DNA from: Prochlorococcus marinus bv. HNLC2
GTDB taxonomy: Bacteria > Cyanobacteriota > Cyanobacteriia > PCC-6307 > Cyanobiaceae
Direction of reading: 5' to 3'
Assembly: GCA_000218745.1 (NCBI GenBank)
Contig: GL947595.1
Span: forward strand, 494,556 to 558,555
Length of the DNA stretch: 64,000 bases
Shown here: piece by piece, positions 39,987 to 48,961 of the stretch
Layout: every line of letters begins with the position of its first letter
How positions within the stretch are numbered: position 1 is the stretch's first letter
Notes under the pieces: model-generated
The model's database searches: none
What the model was told of the DNA's origin: nothing
Seen by the model: the letters and a program-made list of their open reading frames with translations, nothing else
Translations under genes and position numbers: made by a program

Positions 39987-40133
39987 TTAAATTATAAAGA
40001 AGCTAAGAGGATGTCTCAAAAAAGCATAATATATAGAACTTATTGTTAAATAATCAAAAATAATTTTAATTTCATTTGAAAGATCAAAAAATAAAAAAAT
40101 TAGTAAAAAAAATAAAAAATTATTTTTTTTCAT
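39987..40133 (-). CDS. Small membrane protein downstream of secF, 48 residues
   Basis: A frame from the ATG at 40133 to a TAA at 39987 encodes 48 residues: a Lys/Asn start, a Phe/Leu-rich hydrophobic helix (about 6-17), a middle segment with DLSNEIKIIFDYLTI, and RHPLSFFII at the end. It begins 7 bases after the secF stop, so it could be the last gene of a secD-secF operon. AT-rich DNA makes Phe/Leu-rich frames cheap, but the second half reads like real protein. Confidence 0.5.
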   Translation of the reverse strand: MKKNNFLFFLLIFLFFDLSNEIKIIFDYLTISSIYYAFLRHPLSFFII

Positions 40134-40140
40134 ATTGAAA

Positions 40141-41067
40141 TTATTTACTATCCTCTATCAAAAAAGATGGAGCCAACAATATACTTGAATAACTGCCAAC
40201 TACAATTCCTATTGCAAGAGCTATTGAGAACCAAAAAAGAGAATAAGAGCCAAATAATATTAATGTAAGCAAAGGAATGAGCGTTGTTAAACTAGTGAAT
40301 AAAGTTCTTCTTAAAGATTCATTTACAGATACCTCTATACTTTCATTAAAATTATTATATTTTTTTGATTTATTATTTTCTCTAATCCTATCAAAAATTA
40401 CAACAGTATCATTAACTGAGTATCCAGCAATTGTTAATAATGCAACTGCAAATAAACTATTTACTTCAACAGATAAAATTATACCTAACCATGAAAAACA
40501 ACCAAAAACAATAAATAAGTCATGAAATAAAGCTGTTAATGCAAGAATAGAAAATTTCTTATCAAATCTTACTGAGAGATATAATGAGATCGCTACTAAT
40601 GAAATAGCTAGAGAACTTAATCCATTAACTAATAAATCCTTACCCAACTTAGGTCCAACTGATCTAGAGTTTTTACTTCCAAAATCTAAAGGACCAATAA
40701 TTTCATTTATATTTTCAATTAGTTCTTCAGATTTATTTATTTTTATAAAGGGAGTTCTTATTGAAATTAATTTATTATCGTTTTGTACTTGTAATCTTAT
40801 ATTGTTAACAAGAGTTTTATCCCTTGAGATATCTCTTATCTTTTGTAATAAAATATCTGTTGTAATTTCTGAACAAGATTCATTACATATTCTTTCAATT
40901 CTAATTTCATTACCACCAACAAAATCCATGCCTAAATTTACAGGTTTTTTAATAGGTTTATAAAAACTTGATAACAAAATTCCACTTAAACTAAAAAGAA
41001 TTAGAAATAAGGAGAAATACCATATTCCTTTTTTGATTTTTAATAACTTTATAAATTTAGAGCTCAT
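40141..41067 (-). CDS. secF: Protein translocase subunit SecF
   Basis: Inner and thylakoid membrane subunit that uses the proton gradient to help SecYEG-mediated secretion. The 308-residue protein has six hydrophobic segments, the GMDFVGGNEIRIE segment after the first helix and the RND-type block SVNDTVVIFDRIREN. It overlaps the secD stop by 4 bases (translational coupling). Confidence 0.95.
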   Translation of the reverse strand: MSSKFIKLLKIKKGIWYFSLFLILFSLSGILLSSFYKPIKKPVNLGMDFVGGNEIRIERICNESCSEITTDILLQKIRDISRDKTLVNNIRLQVQNDNKLISIRTPFIKINKSEELIENINEIIGPLDFGSKNSRSVGPKLGKDLLVNGLSSLAISLVAISLYLSVRFDKKFSILALTALFHDLFIVFGCFSWLGIILSVEVNSLFAVALLTIAGYSVNDTVVIFDRIRENNKSKKYNNFNESIEVSVNESLRRTLFTSLTTLIPLLTLILFGSYSLFWFSIALAIGIVVGSYSSILLAPSFLIEDSK

Positions 41068-42561
41068 AATTTCTTATTAGATAAGTTCTTATTAATTATA
41101 TTTTTATCATTTATTAAATAAAGTTTTATTTGCCTCATAGATTGATAACTTGTCAAAAACCTTAAGAATGTTTTAGAACAATTTAAAGAGGTATATAAAC
41201 TTATAATTACTCCTATACCTAATGTGGCTGCAAATCCTTTGACAAAATTTGTACCCACTATAAATAATATAAAGCAGCTTATCAAGGTAGTTATATGTCC
41301 ATCGATTATTGATGAATTAGCCCTTAAAAAACCATTATCTATAGATCTAATTAAAGTATTTCCATTCTTTAATTCATCTCTAATTCTCTCAAAAATTAAT
41401 ATATTTGCATCTACTGCCATACCAAGGCTCAAAATCAATCCTGCTATACCAGGTAAAGTAATTGTTACAGGTATAAGAGAATATAGAGCTAGATTAAATA
41501 AACCATAAATTAATAGTGAAACTACTGAAATAAATCCAAGAATTCTATAATTAACTATCATAAAAAGACCAACAAATATCAAGCCAAGTATTGCCGCATA
41601 AAAACTTTTAATTATATTTCTATTTCCAAGTAATGCTCCAATAGTATTTGTTTCGATTATCTCTACTGGAAGTGGCAAAGATCCTCCTTTTAACTGCACT
41701 TCTAATTCGCGTGCTTCTTCAGCCGTGAAATTACCGCTTATAGTAGCAGATCCTCCTGTAATTCCAGTTTTAGAAAACTGATTCCCAACACTTGCTTCGC
41801 TAATAGATTCACCATCTAAAACTATAGATAATAAACGATCACTTCCAGCAATTGATTTTGTTAATTCAGCAAACTTATCTCCACCTTCACTATTGAAAGA
41901 TAATAAAACCTCCCAATTATTATTTGACTGTTCTTGTCTTCTTCCTGCACTAATTAAGTCTTTTCCAGTCAAATCTGTGGACTTAAATAAATTTGCAATT
42001 TGCTTATTGATATATTTTCTCTGGTCTACTAATTTTGAATAAAAATCAACTTTATCTGATTCATAACCTGTCACATCTTCAATACTTATTAAAGCACTTT
42101 TCAGCTTTTGAAAATTATTTTCATCATATTTTCTACTATTAAAGTCATTAAATAATTCTATTAAATTATTTATCTTTAAGTCTTTGTGCTTGAAAAGTCT
42201 TTAACTCTGTAAAGGTATTAGGAGTTTGAGTTCTAAATTCTAATAAAGCTGTTTTTCCAATAACTCTTGATGCAGATAATGGATCTTGTTCCCCAGGTAG
42301 TTCAATTATTAATTGATTATTACCTAGAGTTTGAAGATTAGATTCTGATACACCTAAGTTATTAACTCTCCTATCTAAAACTGCTTTAACAGATGCAAGT
42401 TCATCTTTGGTAACTTCTTCTTTATCTTTAATTAATTGAAGTGTTAATTGTGATCCACCCCTTAGATCCAAACCTAATTGAAAGGGATAATTAATTAATA
42501 AATAAATCGAAAAAGCTATCAAAAAAATAATAAAAAAAAGCCATCCTTGCCTTCTTTTCAT
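41064..42561 (-). pseudogene. secD: Protein translocase subunit SecD, frameshifted in the periplasmic domain
   Basis: Partner of SecF. The first frame (start 42561) holds the first helix, LGLDLRGGSQLTLQ and the early P1 domain, then stops after QRLKDK at 42166-42168. The +1 frame resumes with NNLIELFNDF, continues through VTGYESDK and the P1 domain, and ends with six helices including ILSLGMAVDANILIFERIRDE. The length is 3n+1, so one extra base near 42165-42172 breaks the gene. secD matters for growth, so an indel error is the likelier cause. It starts 3 bases after the pdhB stop. Confidence 0.9.
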
Positions 42562-42564
42562 ATT

Positions 42565-43548
42565 TTAAATACTCCCCTTTACAAGACTTTCAACTTGTTC
42601 AATAATTTGATGAGGTTGAATAATTGTTAGATTTTCTAAATTACCATTATAAGGAGTTGGAATATCCTGACTAGATAAGCGTATTGGTCTAGCATCTAAA
42701 TCATCAAAGCACTGCTCTGTAATTAAAGCTATAAGCTCAGCACCTATGCCTCCAGTTTTCATACACTCCTCAACAATTAATACTTTATTTGTTTTCTTGA
42801 TAGATTTGGATATTGTTTTCATATCAAAAGGTTTTAAACTTATAAGATCAATTAATTCAACATCAATATTATTTTTTTCTAGTTGCTCAATAGCTTTTAA
42901 ACAGTGGTGACGCATCCTAGAATAAGTTAGAATAGTAATATCTTTACCTTCTTTTACTAAATCTGCTTGATCAAGGGCGCATACATAATCCCCAGAAGGA
43001 AGTTCCTCAGATAAATTATATAAAAGTACATGTTCAAAAAATAAGACTGGATTATCGTCTCTTATAGCTGCCTTCATTAATCCTTTAGCATTAGTTGGGG
43101 TACTACAGGCTACTATTTTTATACCTGGAACAGCATGAAAATAGGCTTCTAATCTTTGGCTATGTTCTGCTCCAAGTTGTCTACCAACTCCTCCTGGACC
43201 TCTTACTACAGCTGGTATCTTATAGTTTCCACCACTTGTATATCGGAGCATACCCATGTTGTTTGAAATCTGATTAAAAGCAAGAAGTAAAAAACCCATA
43301 TTCATACCTTCAACAATTGGTCTTAGACCTGTCATGGCTGCACCTACAGCCATTCCAGTAAAGCTATTTTCAGCAATAGGAGTATCAAGTACTCTTAATT
43401 CTCCATATTTATCATAAAGATCTTTTGTCACTTTATATGAACCACCATAATGACCAACGTCTTCACCCATAATACAAACATTAATATCTCTAGCCATTTC
43501 TTCGTCAATTGCTTCTTTTAAAGCATTAAATAATAAAGTTGTTGCCAC
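42565..43548 (-). CDS. pdhB: Pyruvate dehydrogenase E1 component, beta subunit
   Basis: Beta subunit of the ThDP-dependent E1 of the pyruvate dehydrogenase complex, making acetyl-CoA. The 327-residue protein has [18 protein letters not shown], the [17 protein letters not shown] motif and the C-terminal transketolase domain ([16 protein letters not shown]). The alpha subunit is not adjacent. The start appears to be a GTG at 43548. It lies directly upstream of secD on the same strand. Confidence 0.95.
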   Translation of the reverse strand: MATTLLFNALKEAIDEEMARDINVCIMGEDVGHYGGSYKVTKDLYDKYGELRVLDTPIAENSFTGMAVGAAMTGLRPIVEGMNMGFLLLAFNQISNNMGMLRYTSGGNYKIPAVVRGPGGVGRQLGAEHSQRLEAYFHAVPGIKIVACSTPTNAKGLMKAAIRDDNPVLFFEHVLLYNLSEELPSGDYVCALDQADLVKEGKDITILTYSRMRHHCLKAIEQLEKNNIDVELIDLISLKPFDMKTISKSIKKTNKVLIVEECMKTGGIGAELIALITEQCFDDLDARPIRLSSQDIPTPYNGNLENLTIIQPHQIIEQVESLVKGSI

Positions 43549-43603
43549 AATAAGAAAACACCTAAAATCATCCTATATATAAATTTATACCATTAAGGTG
43601 GAA

Positions 43604-43699
43604 TTATCCTCCTTCTGCAAAGGTTATAAGTAGTAATATTGATAAAATCATCCCAGGCGATAATAGAAGAATTAACAAGCCGAGGTCATGTAAAGACAT
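43604..43699 (-). CDS. Small membrane protein upstream of pdhB, 31 residues
   Basis: A frame from the ATG at 43699 to a TAA at 43604. It encodes a short polar start (MSLHDLG), one hydrophobic helix of about 20 residues with a central SPGM, and the tail FAEGG. The size and layout are like the one-helix subunits of photosystems or cytochrome b6f, but it matches none that I know. It lies about 55 bases upstream of pdhB and just downstream of the DUF3082 gene on the same strand. TATA-rich DNA precedes it. Confidence 0.5.
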   Translation of the reverse strand: MSLHDLGLLILLLSPGMILSILLLITFAEGG

Positions 43700-43736
43700 C
43701 TAAATAAGTTTATATATAGTTGATAATATTCAACTT

Positions 43737-44066
43737 TTACTTAATTTTTAAGAAAAAACTTCGAATAAATACAATAAATAAACCAAAACCAATAAATGCG
43801 AAAGAAAATGTTGCTAAAAATGATAATCCAACTATCAAAGTATTTAAGCTTGTAGATATACTTTGAACTATTTCAGAATTATTAGAAGGTCTATGAGTTG
43901 CAAAATAAATAGCTATATTTTTACTTATTAAATAAAAAATCATAAAAAGAGAAAAACTTGTTATTGATCCAATTAAAAAATTAAGTGGACCTTTCGGAGG
44001 ATCATTCTTATTATCATTTTCACTTATTTTTGATGAATCAATTTGATTTAATTCTTTTTTATTCAT
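43737..44066 (-). CDS. DUF3082 membrane protein
   Basis: A 109-residue protein with a charged N-terminal arm (about 1-25), PKGPLNFLIGSITSFSLF, and two hydrophobic segments (about 30-50 and 75-100). The layout fits the cyanobacterial/plastid DUF3082 family; function unknown. It starts 2 bases after the ispE stop on the same strand, which suggests an rsmA-ispE-DUF3082 transcript. Confidence 0.75.
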   Translation of the reverse strand: MNKKELNQIDSSKISENDNKNDPPKGPLNFLIGSITSFSLFMIFYLISKNIAIYFATHRPSNNSEIVQSISTSLNTLIVGLSFLATFSFAFIGFGLFIVFIRSFFLKIK

Positions 44067-44068
44067 AA

Positions 44069-45008
44069 CTAGATAATTTCAATACCTTTACTATGAAATT
44101 GGCATACCCAAACATCAAAATCAAATTTTTTAAATATTTCAATATTCTTCTTATATATTTTATTAGCCATATTAAAGTCTTCAAATATTGCATAACAACT
44201 TGGACCAGATCCACTCATAGAGGAGCAAAGAGAATTATCTAAATTAGATAAAATATTAAGCCCATCATTAACTGATTTAAATTCATATTGAACTATCTTC
44301 TGCAAGATCATTTCTAATATTTATTTTTTTTTGAAAAATATCTTTGTTTATAAATCCTAAATTTTTTAATGTATCTCTTTTCTGTTCGATATTTATATTT
44401 GATAAATCAATAAATCTAGAATATTTTTCATAATATTTCTTATAAACATATGCAGTTGATATTGAAATATTTGAATTTTTTATTAAAAGCAATCCATAAG
44501 GTTTAGTAAAATTATATTTTTTTAAAATTTCTCCTCTTCCAAAACAATATTGGCTTCCACCTTTTATACAAAATGGGACATCAGATCCTAATTTACTAGC
44601 TAATTGATGTAATATTTTTGAATTTAAATTTAAATTCCATAATTCATTTAAACCTATTAAAGTTCCAGCAGCATCACTAGAGCCACCTGCTAATCCAGCT
44701 CCTATGGGAATGTTTTTTCTTAAGAATATATTTGCTCCTAATTCTTTTTTACCTGAATAATCTTTTATGAGTCTAGCTGCTTTGATTATTAAATTTTCAT
44801 CACCATTATCTAGATTTGCAGAATCAGTTTTTAAATTTAATTTTCCTTCATTATTAATTTCAATTTCTAATTGATCTGAAAGATTAATACTTTGCATTAC
44901 CATTGCTAACTCATGGAAACCATCTTCTCTTTTTCCTATTATCTCTAAATGAAGATTTATCTTTGCTGGAGCATTAATGATTATTTTTTTGTTCTTTAGA
45001 TCTGACAT
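44069..45008 (-). pseudogene. ispE: 4-diphosphocytidyl-2-C-methylerythritol kinase, frameshifted
   Basis: GHMP kinase of the MEP isoprenoid pathway. The first frame (start 45008) has APAKINLHLEI and the ATP loop PIGAGLAGGSSDAAG, and fails after NIRNDLAE. The +1 frame resumes with IVQYEF and includes the C-terminal SMSGSGPSCYAIFED. The break lies at GAA G ATA GTT (about 44294-44299). Removing one G joins the halves, and the total length is 3n+1. The same ten bases occur at the second break of the peroxiredoxin gene. It lies 12 bases after rsmA. Confidence 0.9.
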
Positions 45009-45020
45009 TAATTTATTATT

Positions 45021-45845
45021 TCAATTATTTATATTAATACAAAGCTTTGCGATATTGATCCACTGTTCAATTGACAAATCCTGAGGTCTTAAATCAAAAC
45101 TTATTCCACTATCAATTTCTATCCTTTCAATATCCTCCTTACTTAATATTGAAGTTATTGTATTTTTTATTTTTTTTCTTCTAGCACTAAATGTCACTTT
45201 TAAAAGATTATCAATATATTTTTCTAACTTAAAATCTAATCTTAAATTTGACGGTAAAGGTTTAAATACTACTAACGATGAATATACTTTTGGCTCAGGA
45301 TAAAAGGCAGAAGGAGAGATATCACATATTTTTTCTACTGTGGAAATAAGCTTAATTCTTGTACTGATTGCTCCATTATTACTATCTCCTTCATTTGCTA
45401 TTATTCTATCTACTATATCTTTTTGCATTAAAAAAATTATATTTTTTATATTATTTTTTCTTTCTTCTCCTAACCCTCCCAAAAACTTTTCTAAAATAGG
45501 ACTACTTATATTGTAAGGTATATTTGCTACTACTTTAGTGAACTCATATTTAGAGTTTTCAAAATTAATTTTAAGTATATCTCCTTGTTGTAATGAAAAT
45601 TTTTCATTAACAGAAAATTTTTTAGTTAAAAATTCAATCAAATCCTTATCTAACTCGACTGCGTGCAATCCTCTTATTTTAGAATCTAATAATCTAGATG
45701 TTAAAGCGCCTCTCCCTGGACCAATCTCTAAAATAAAGTCATCTTCATCAAGATTAGCAGTCTGTCTTATTTTCTCTAGAATTTTTTCATTTATTAACCA
45801 ATGTTGACCAAATCTCTTTTTTGTAAATCTTTTTTTTAAATTCAT
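45021..45845 (-). CDS. rsmA: 16S rRNA (adenine1518/1519-N6)-dimethyltransferase
   Basis: Dimethylates two adenines near the 3' end of 16S rRNA (also called KsgA). The 274-residue protein has the opening KKRFGQHWLI, SAM motif I EIGPGRGALTSRLL, the catalytic NIPYNISSPI and SAFYPEPKVYSSLV. It is intact. It diverges from the 115-residue hypothetical gene across 56 bases and leads the ispE transcript. Confidence 0.95.
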   Translation of the reverse strand: MNLKKRFTKKRFGQHWLINEKILEKIRQTANLDEDDFILEIGPGRGALTSRLLDSKIRGLHAVELDKDLIEFLTKKFSVNEKFSLQQGDILKINFENSKYEFTKVVANIPYNISSPILEKFLGGLGEERKNNIKNIIFLMQKDIVDRIIANEGDSNNGAISTRIKLISTVEKICDISPSAFYPEPKVYSSLVVFKPLPSNLRLDFKLEKYIDNLLKVTFSARRKKIKNTITSILSKEDIERIEIDSGISFDLRPQDLSIEQWINIAKLCININN

Positions 45846-45901
45846 AAAAAATATAAATAGAATATTAAATAATCACTATTTAAATTATATCAACTTTAAT
45901 T

Positions 45902-46249
45902 ATGAGCTTTTCAAAAAATAATTTAGATAAATTAAAATCCATTCAAAAAAAAGAATCATTTAAAAATAAAATTTCTCCTCAAAATTTGGATCTATCCAAA
46001 ATAAATCAAACCAGCTCATCCAATAATGATAAACCAGAAGAGCTTTTTTATTCAATTATCGATAATTCATCTTCCCTTGAAGAGACTACGTTTGTTAGTC
46101 CCAAATTGAAAAATGCAGAAGATAACTTATTTAAATCAAAGATTAATAAATATAACTCTAATAACGTTTCAAGCTCAGCTAATTCTAATAACGAATTATC
46201 AGAAGAAGAGCTTTTATACGATGAATTCAACTACCTATTAGAAGAATAA
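45902..46249 (+). CDS. Low-complexity hypothetical protein, 115 residues
   Basis: A hydrophilic protein dominated by Ser, Asn, Lys and Glu, without membrane segments or a recognised domain. It ends in an acidic stretch (ELSEEELLYDEFNYLLEE). It looks intrinsically disordered and lineage-specific. Its ATG sits between the divergent rsmA and the co-directional rlmH (24 bases downstream), so it may be expressed with rlmH. I accept it as a gene mainly for its clean frame and spacing. Confidence 0.6.
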   Translation: MSFSKNNLDKLKSIQKKESFKNKISPQNLDLSKINQTSSSNNDKPEELFYSIIDNSSSLEETTFVSPKLKNAEDNLFKSKINKYNSNNVSSSANSNNELSEEELLYDEFNYLLEE

Positions 46250-46273
46250 AATATAATTTAAATTAATTAATTT

Positions 46274-46696
46274 ATGATCCAAACAAATAGATTAACGATA
46301 AATGCCATAGGCAAAATAAAAAAGCCTTGGATAAAAGAAGGGATTGATCAGTATAGAAAACGAATGCCTGATCTTATAATTAGAGAATTTAAACATTTTA
46401 AAATAAATAATTTTAAAGAAAAACGAGATAAAAATATAATCATCAGTCTTGGGGAAGAAGGTAAGTCGTTTAACTCAAAAGAATTCTCCTCCTTACTTTT
46501 AAATTTCAATAATCAAAAAATCACTTTTTTTATTGGAGATTCTGACGGCTTGTCCTCTCAATTTAAATATAATTCAGACCTTTTACTTAGCCTCTCCCCA
46601 TTAACATTCCCCCACGAACTAGCACGACTAGTTTTAATTGAGCAAATTTATCGTGCTGTTTCGATTGCGAAAAATTCACCTTATCATCGTTCATAA
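46274..46696 (+). CDS. rlmH: 23S rRNA (pseudouridine1915-N3)-methyltransferase
   Basis: SPOUT-class methyltransferase acting on 70S ribosomes. The 140-residue protein has the typical opening [22 protein letters not shown] and [15 protein letters not shown]. The knot segment follows ([13 protein letters not shown]) with the C-terminal [20 protein letters not shown]. It is intact. 92 bases separate it from the LexA-controlled umuD. Confidence 0.94.
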   Translation: MIQTNRLTINAIGKIKKPWIKEGIDQYRKRMPDLIIREFKHFKINNFKEKRDKNIIISLGEEGKSFNSKEFSSLLLNFNNQKITFFIGDSDGLSSQFKYNSDLLLSLSPLTFPHELARLVLIEQIYRAVSIAKNSPYHRS

Positions 46697-46764
46697 AATG
46701 AAGATGATTTAAATTAATGTTAAATAAATAAATAAAAAGACCATTACACCAAAATATATTTATA

Positions 46765-46780
46765 TAGTACATATATACTA
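46765..46780 (+). promoter_or_regulatory. LexA (SOS) box upstream of umuD
   Basis: TAGTACATATATACTA is an imperfect 16-base palindrome (TAGTA...TACTA) that resembles the cyanobacterial LexA operator type AGTACN...GTACT. It sits 8 bases before the umuD ATG, where bound repressor would block transcription or early elongation. SOS control of umuDC is well established in other bacteria; here it is inferred from the site. Confidence 0.65.
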
Positions 46781-46788
46781 TAAAATTT

Positions 46789-47193
46789 ATGATGGTTGAT
46801 AAAAAGTTTAATCTACCCTTGCTAGGTGATTCGGTATCTGCAGGATTTCCTTCCCCGGCTGATGACTATACAGAACAAAATATAGATTTAAATGAACATT
46901 TGATTAAAAATCCCTTTAGCACTTTCTTTTTGCGCGTTAAAGGAGATTCGATGATCAATTCAGGTATTCAAAATCATGACTTAATAATAGTCGATAAGAG
47001 TTTAATTCCAGTACCAGGTAATATAGTTATTGCAATGATAGATGGAGAATTCACAGTAAAAAGACTAGAGAAAAAGAATGACGAATTATATTTAAAATCA
47101 GAAAATGATAGCTATCCAGATTTCAACTTTAAGAATCATAATGAAATTCAAATTTGGGGTGTTGTCATATATTCAATACATAATTTTGCATAA
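46789..47193 (+). CDS. umuD: UmuD-like polymerase V accessory protein
   Basis: A 134-residue LexA/UmuD-family self-cleaving peptidase. The cleavage site is Ala18-Gly19 (VSAGFPSP). The catalytic serine is Ser54 (KGDSM) and the lysine is Lys91 (FTVKRL). After RecA-stimulated cleavage, UmuD' joins UmuC to form the error-prone DNA polymerase V. It lies 8 bases before umuC, behind a LexA-type palindrome. Confidence 0.93.
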   Translation: MMVDKKFNLPLLGDSVSAGFPSPADDYTEQNIDLNEHLIKNPFSTFFLRVKGDSMINSGIQNHDLIIVDKSLIPVPGNIVIAMIDGEFTVKRLEKKNDELYLKSENDSYPDFNFKNHNEIQIWGVVIYSIHNFA

Positions 47194-47201
47194 AGAAAAG
47201 C

Positions 47202-48473
47202 ATGGAAGCTATAGCACTGGTAGATGGTAATAATTTTTATGCTTCGTGTGAACAAAGCATCAATCCATCATTAAGAGGAAAACCATTAGTAGTGTTATCT
47301 AATAATGATGGATGCATCATTGCAAGAAGTTCAGAAGCGCGCGCTTTAAGAATCAAAATGGGAGTTCCATACTTTAAAGTCAAAGAAAAACTCAAAAAGG
47401 AAAAAGTAGTAGTTCTAAGTTCAAATTATTCCTTATATGGCGATATGAGCAGAAGATTAATGAATCTACTAACTAAATATTGTGAGCAAATAGAAATTTA
47501 TTCAATTGATGAAGCATTTATTTCTATAAACAGGCCTCACGATAATAATTTATATCCTTGGGCAAGAGAAATAAGAACTTCTATATATCAAAAGCTAGGG
47601 ATAAATATAACAGTAGGCATAGGAAGTAATAAATTAAGATCTAAATTGGCCAATAGATTAGCGAAAAAGATCAATACCTCTTCTGGCATATTTGATTTAG
47701 AAAAGATCAATAATGAAGATGAATATTTAAGAAAAATCAAGATAGAAAATATATGGGGAATCGGCTATCAAACATCAAAATGGCTACAAAGTAAAGGTAT
47801 AAAAAATGCTAAAGAATTGAAAGAGATGAATCAATATGAGATTAAAAAAAAGTTAGGAATAGTAGGAGAAAGAATTCAATTAGAATTAAAAGGTTATAAA
47901 TGTCTTCCTATTGAAAAGGTAAAAAAATCAAAAAAAGAAATTCGCGTAAGCAGAAGTTTTGGTAAACCCATTACAAAATTAGAAGATTTAAAACAAGCCT
48001 TATCAATATATACAATAACAGCAGCAGAAAAAATGAGGCTTCAGAATTTACAAGCCTCTACTGTTACTATATTTACGCGTACAAGTCATTACTCAAATTC
48101 CAGCTATCAGAAAAGTGCCCATAAAATTTTAATAGAGTCTACTAATAATACAATTTACCTCTTAAAAATAGTTCTTGAATTATCTAAAGACATCTATCAT
48201 CCTGACTATAAATTGGCTAAAGCAGGAGTCATCATGCAAGATTTAACTCCTCATAATTATTCACAAAAATCAATTATAAATTATCCTTTAAAAGGTAAAT
48301 CAGAAAGAGAAAGAGATCTAATCAAAACGATTGATTTTATAAATAAAAGATTTAAAAGTGAAAAGATTACTTGGGGAATTACAGTAAAAAAAGGATCATG
48401 GAAAATGAATAGAAATTTATTAAGTGGTATATCAACAACAAATATCAGCCGAATTCCAACTATAATAATTTAA
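47202..48473 (+). CDS. umuC: UmuC, DNA polymerase V catalytic subunit (Y family)
   Basis: Translesion DNA polymerase of 423 residues. The metal-binding motifs are ALVDGNNFYASCE near the N-terminus and EIYSIDEAFI (about residues 103-112). Helix-hairpin-helix and little-finger regions follow (IWGIGYQTSKWL; the C-terminal DLTPHNYSQ). It follows umuD by 8 bases. A 153-residue HEXXH protein begins 12 bases after it, suggesting a three-gene SOS operon. Confidence 0.95.
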   Translation: MEAIALVDGNNFYASCEQSINPSLRGKPLVVLSNNDGCIIARSSEARALRIKMGVPYFKVKEKLKKEKVVVLSSNYSLYGDMSRRLMNLLTKYCEQIEIYSIDEAFISINRPHDNNLYPWAREIRTSIYQKLGINITVGIGSNKLRSKLANRLAKKINTSSGIFDLEKINNEDEYLRKIKIENIWGIGYQTSKWLQSKGIKNAKELKEMNQYEIKKKLGIVGERIQLELKGYKCLPIEKVKKSKKEIRVSRSFGKPITKLEDLKQALSIYTITAAEKMRLQNLQASTVTIFTRTSHYSNSSYQKSAHKILIESTNNTIYLLKIVLELSKDIYHPDYKLAKAGVIMQDLTPHNYSQKSIINYPLKGKSERERDLIKTIDFINKRFKSEKITWGITVKKGSWKMNRNLLSGISTTNISRIPTIII

Positions 48474-48485
48474 ATAAAATTAAAA

Positions 48486-48947
48486 ATGGAATTTATAATT
48501 TTTTTAAGTAAAATCGATAAAGAAATAATTGAACTTATAAAAAAAGCTAATTATTCAATTGAAGAGAATGCACCTTTATGTTTAATAGATAAAAGATTTA
48601 TAGGATTCCACAAAAAAGTTGAAAAGAGTATAGTTATTTGTACAAATAATGCTAAAAAAATAAGTAATTACAGGAAAATTAAAAAAAATAATAATGATAA
48701 CCACAAAACAAAACTTTATATAAGAAGAGGATTAAGGCATGAAGCGACTCATATGGCTCAGTCTTGCAATAATAATAAAACAACAGGAATTATCGAAAAT
48801 TTAGATCAAAAAATACATAAAAACAAATTAAAGGCATTATATTCTTCAGTAAGAATTTCAGGAAATTTAGAGAAAGAAATAGAAGCTTATGTTATGGAAG
48901 ACAAACCAAGAAAGGTTAAAGAAGCTATAAAAAAATATTGTCTATAA
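48486..48947 (+). CDS. Predicted small zinc metallopeptidase (HEXXH) in the umuDC operon
   Basis: A 153-residue, Lys-rich soluble protein. The central RHEATHMAQ gives a perfect HExxH zinc motif (His85, Glu86, His89). About 44 residues later EKEIEAYVME offers Glu133 as a third ligand in an ExEAxxxxE context, as in gluzincin-type peptidases. No close family recognised. The position 12 bases after umuC puts it under the same LexA-type site. Protease activity and any role in the DNA-damage response are inferred. Confidence 0.7.
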   Translation: MEFIIFLSKIDKEIIELIKKANYSIEENAPLCLIDKRFIGFHKKVEKSIVICTNNAKKISNYRKIKKNNNDNHKTKLYIRRGLRHEATHMAQSCNNNKTTGIIENLDQKIHKNKLKALYSSVRISGNLEKEIEAYVMEDKPRKVKEAIKKYCL

Positions 48948-48961
48948 AGAAATCAATTAAA

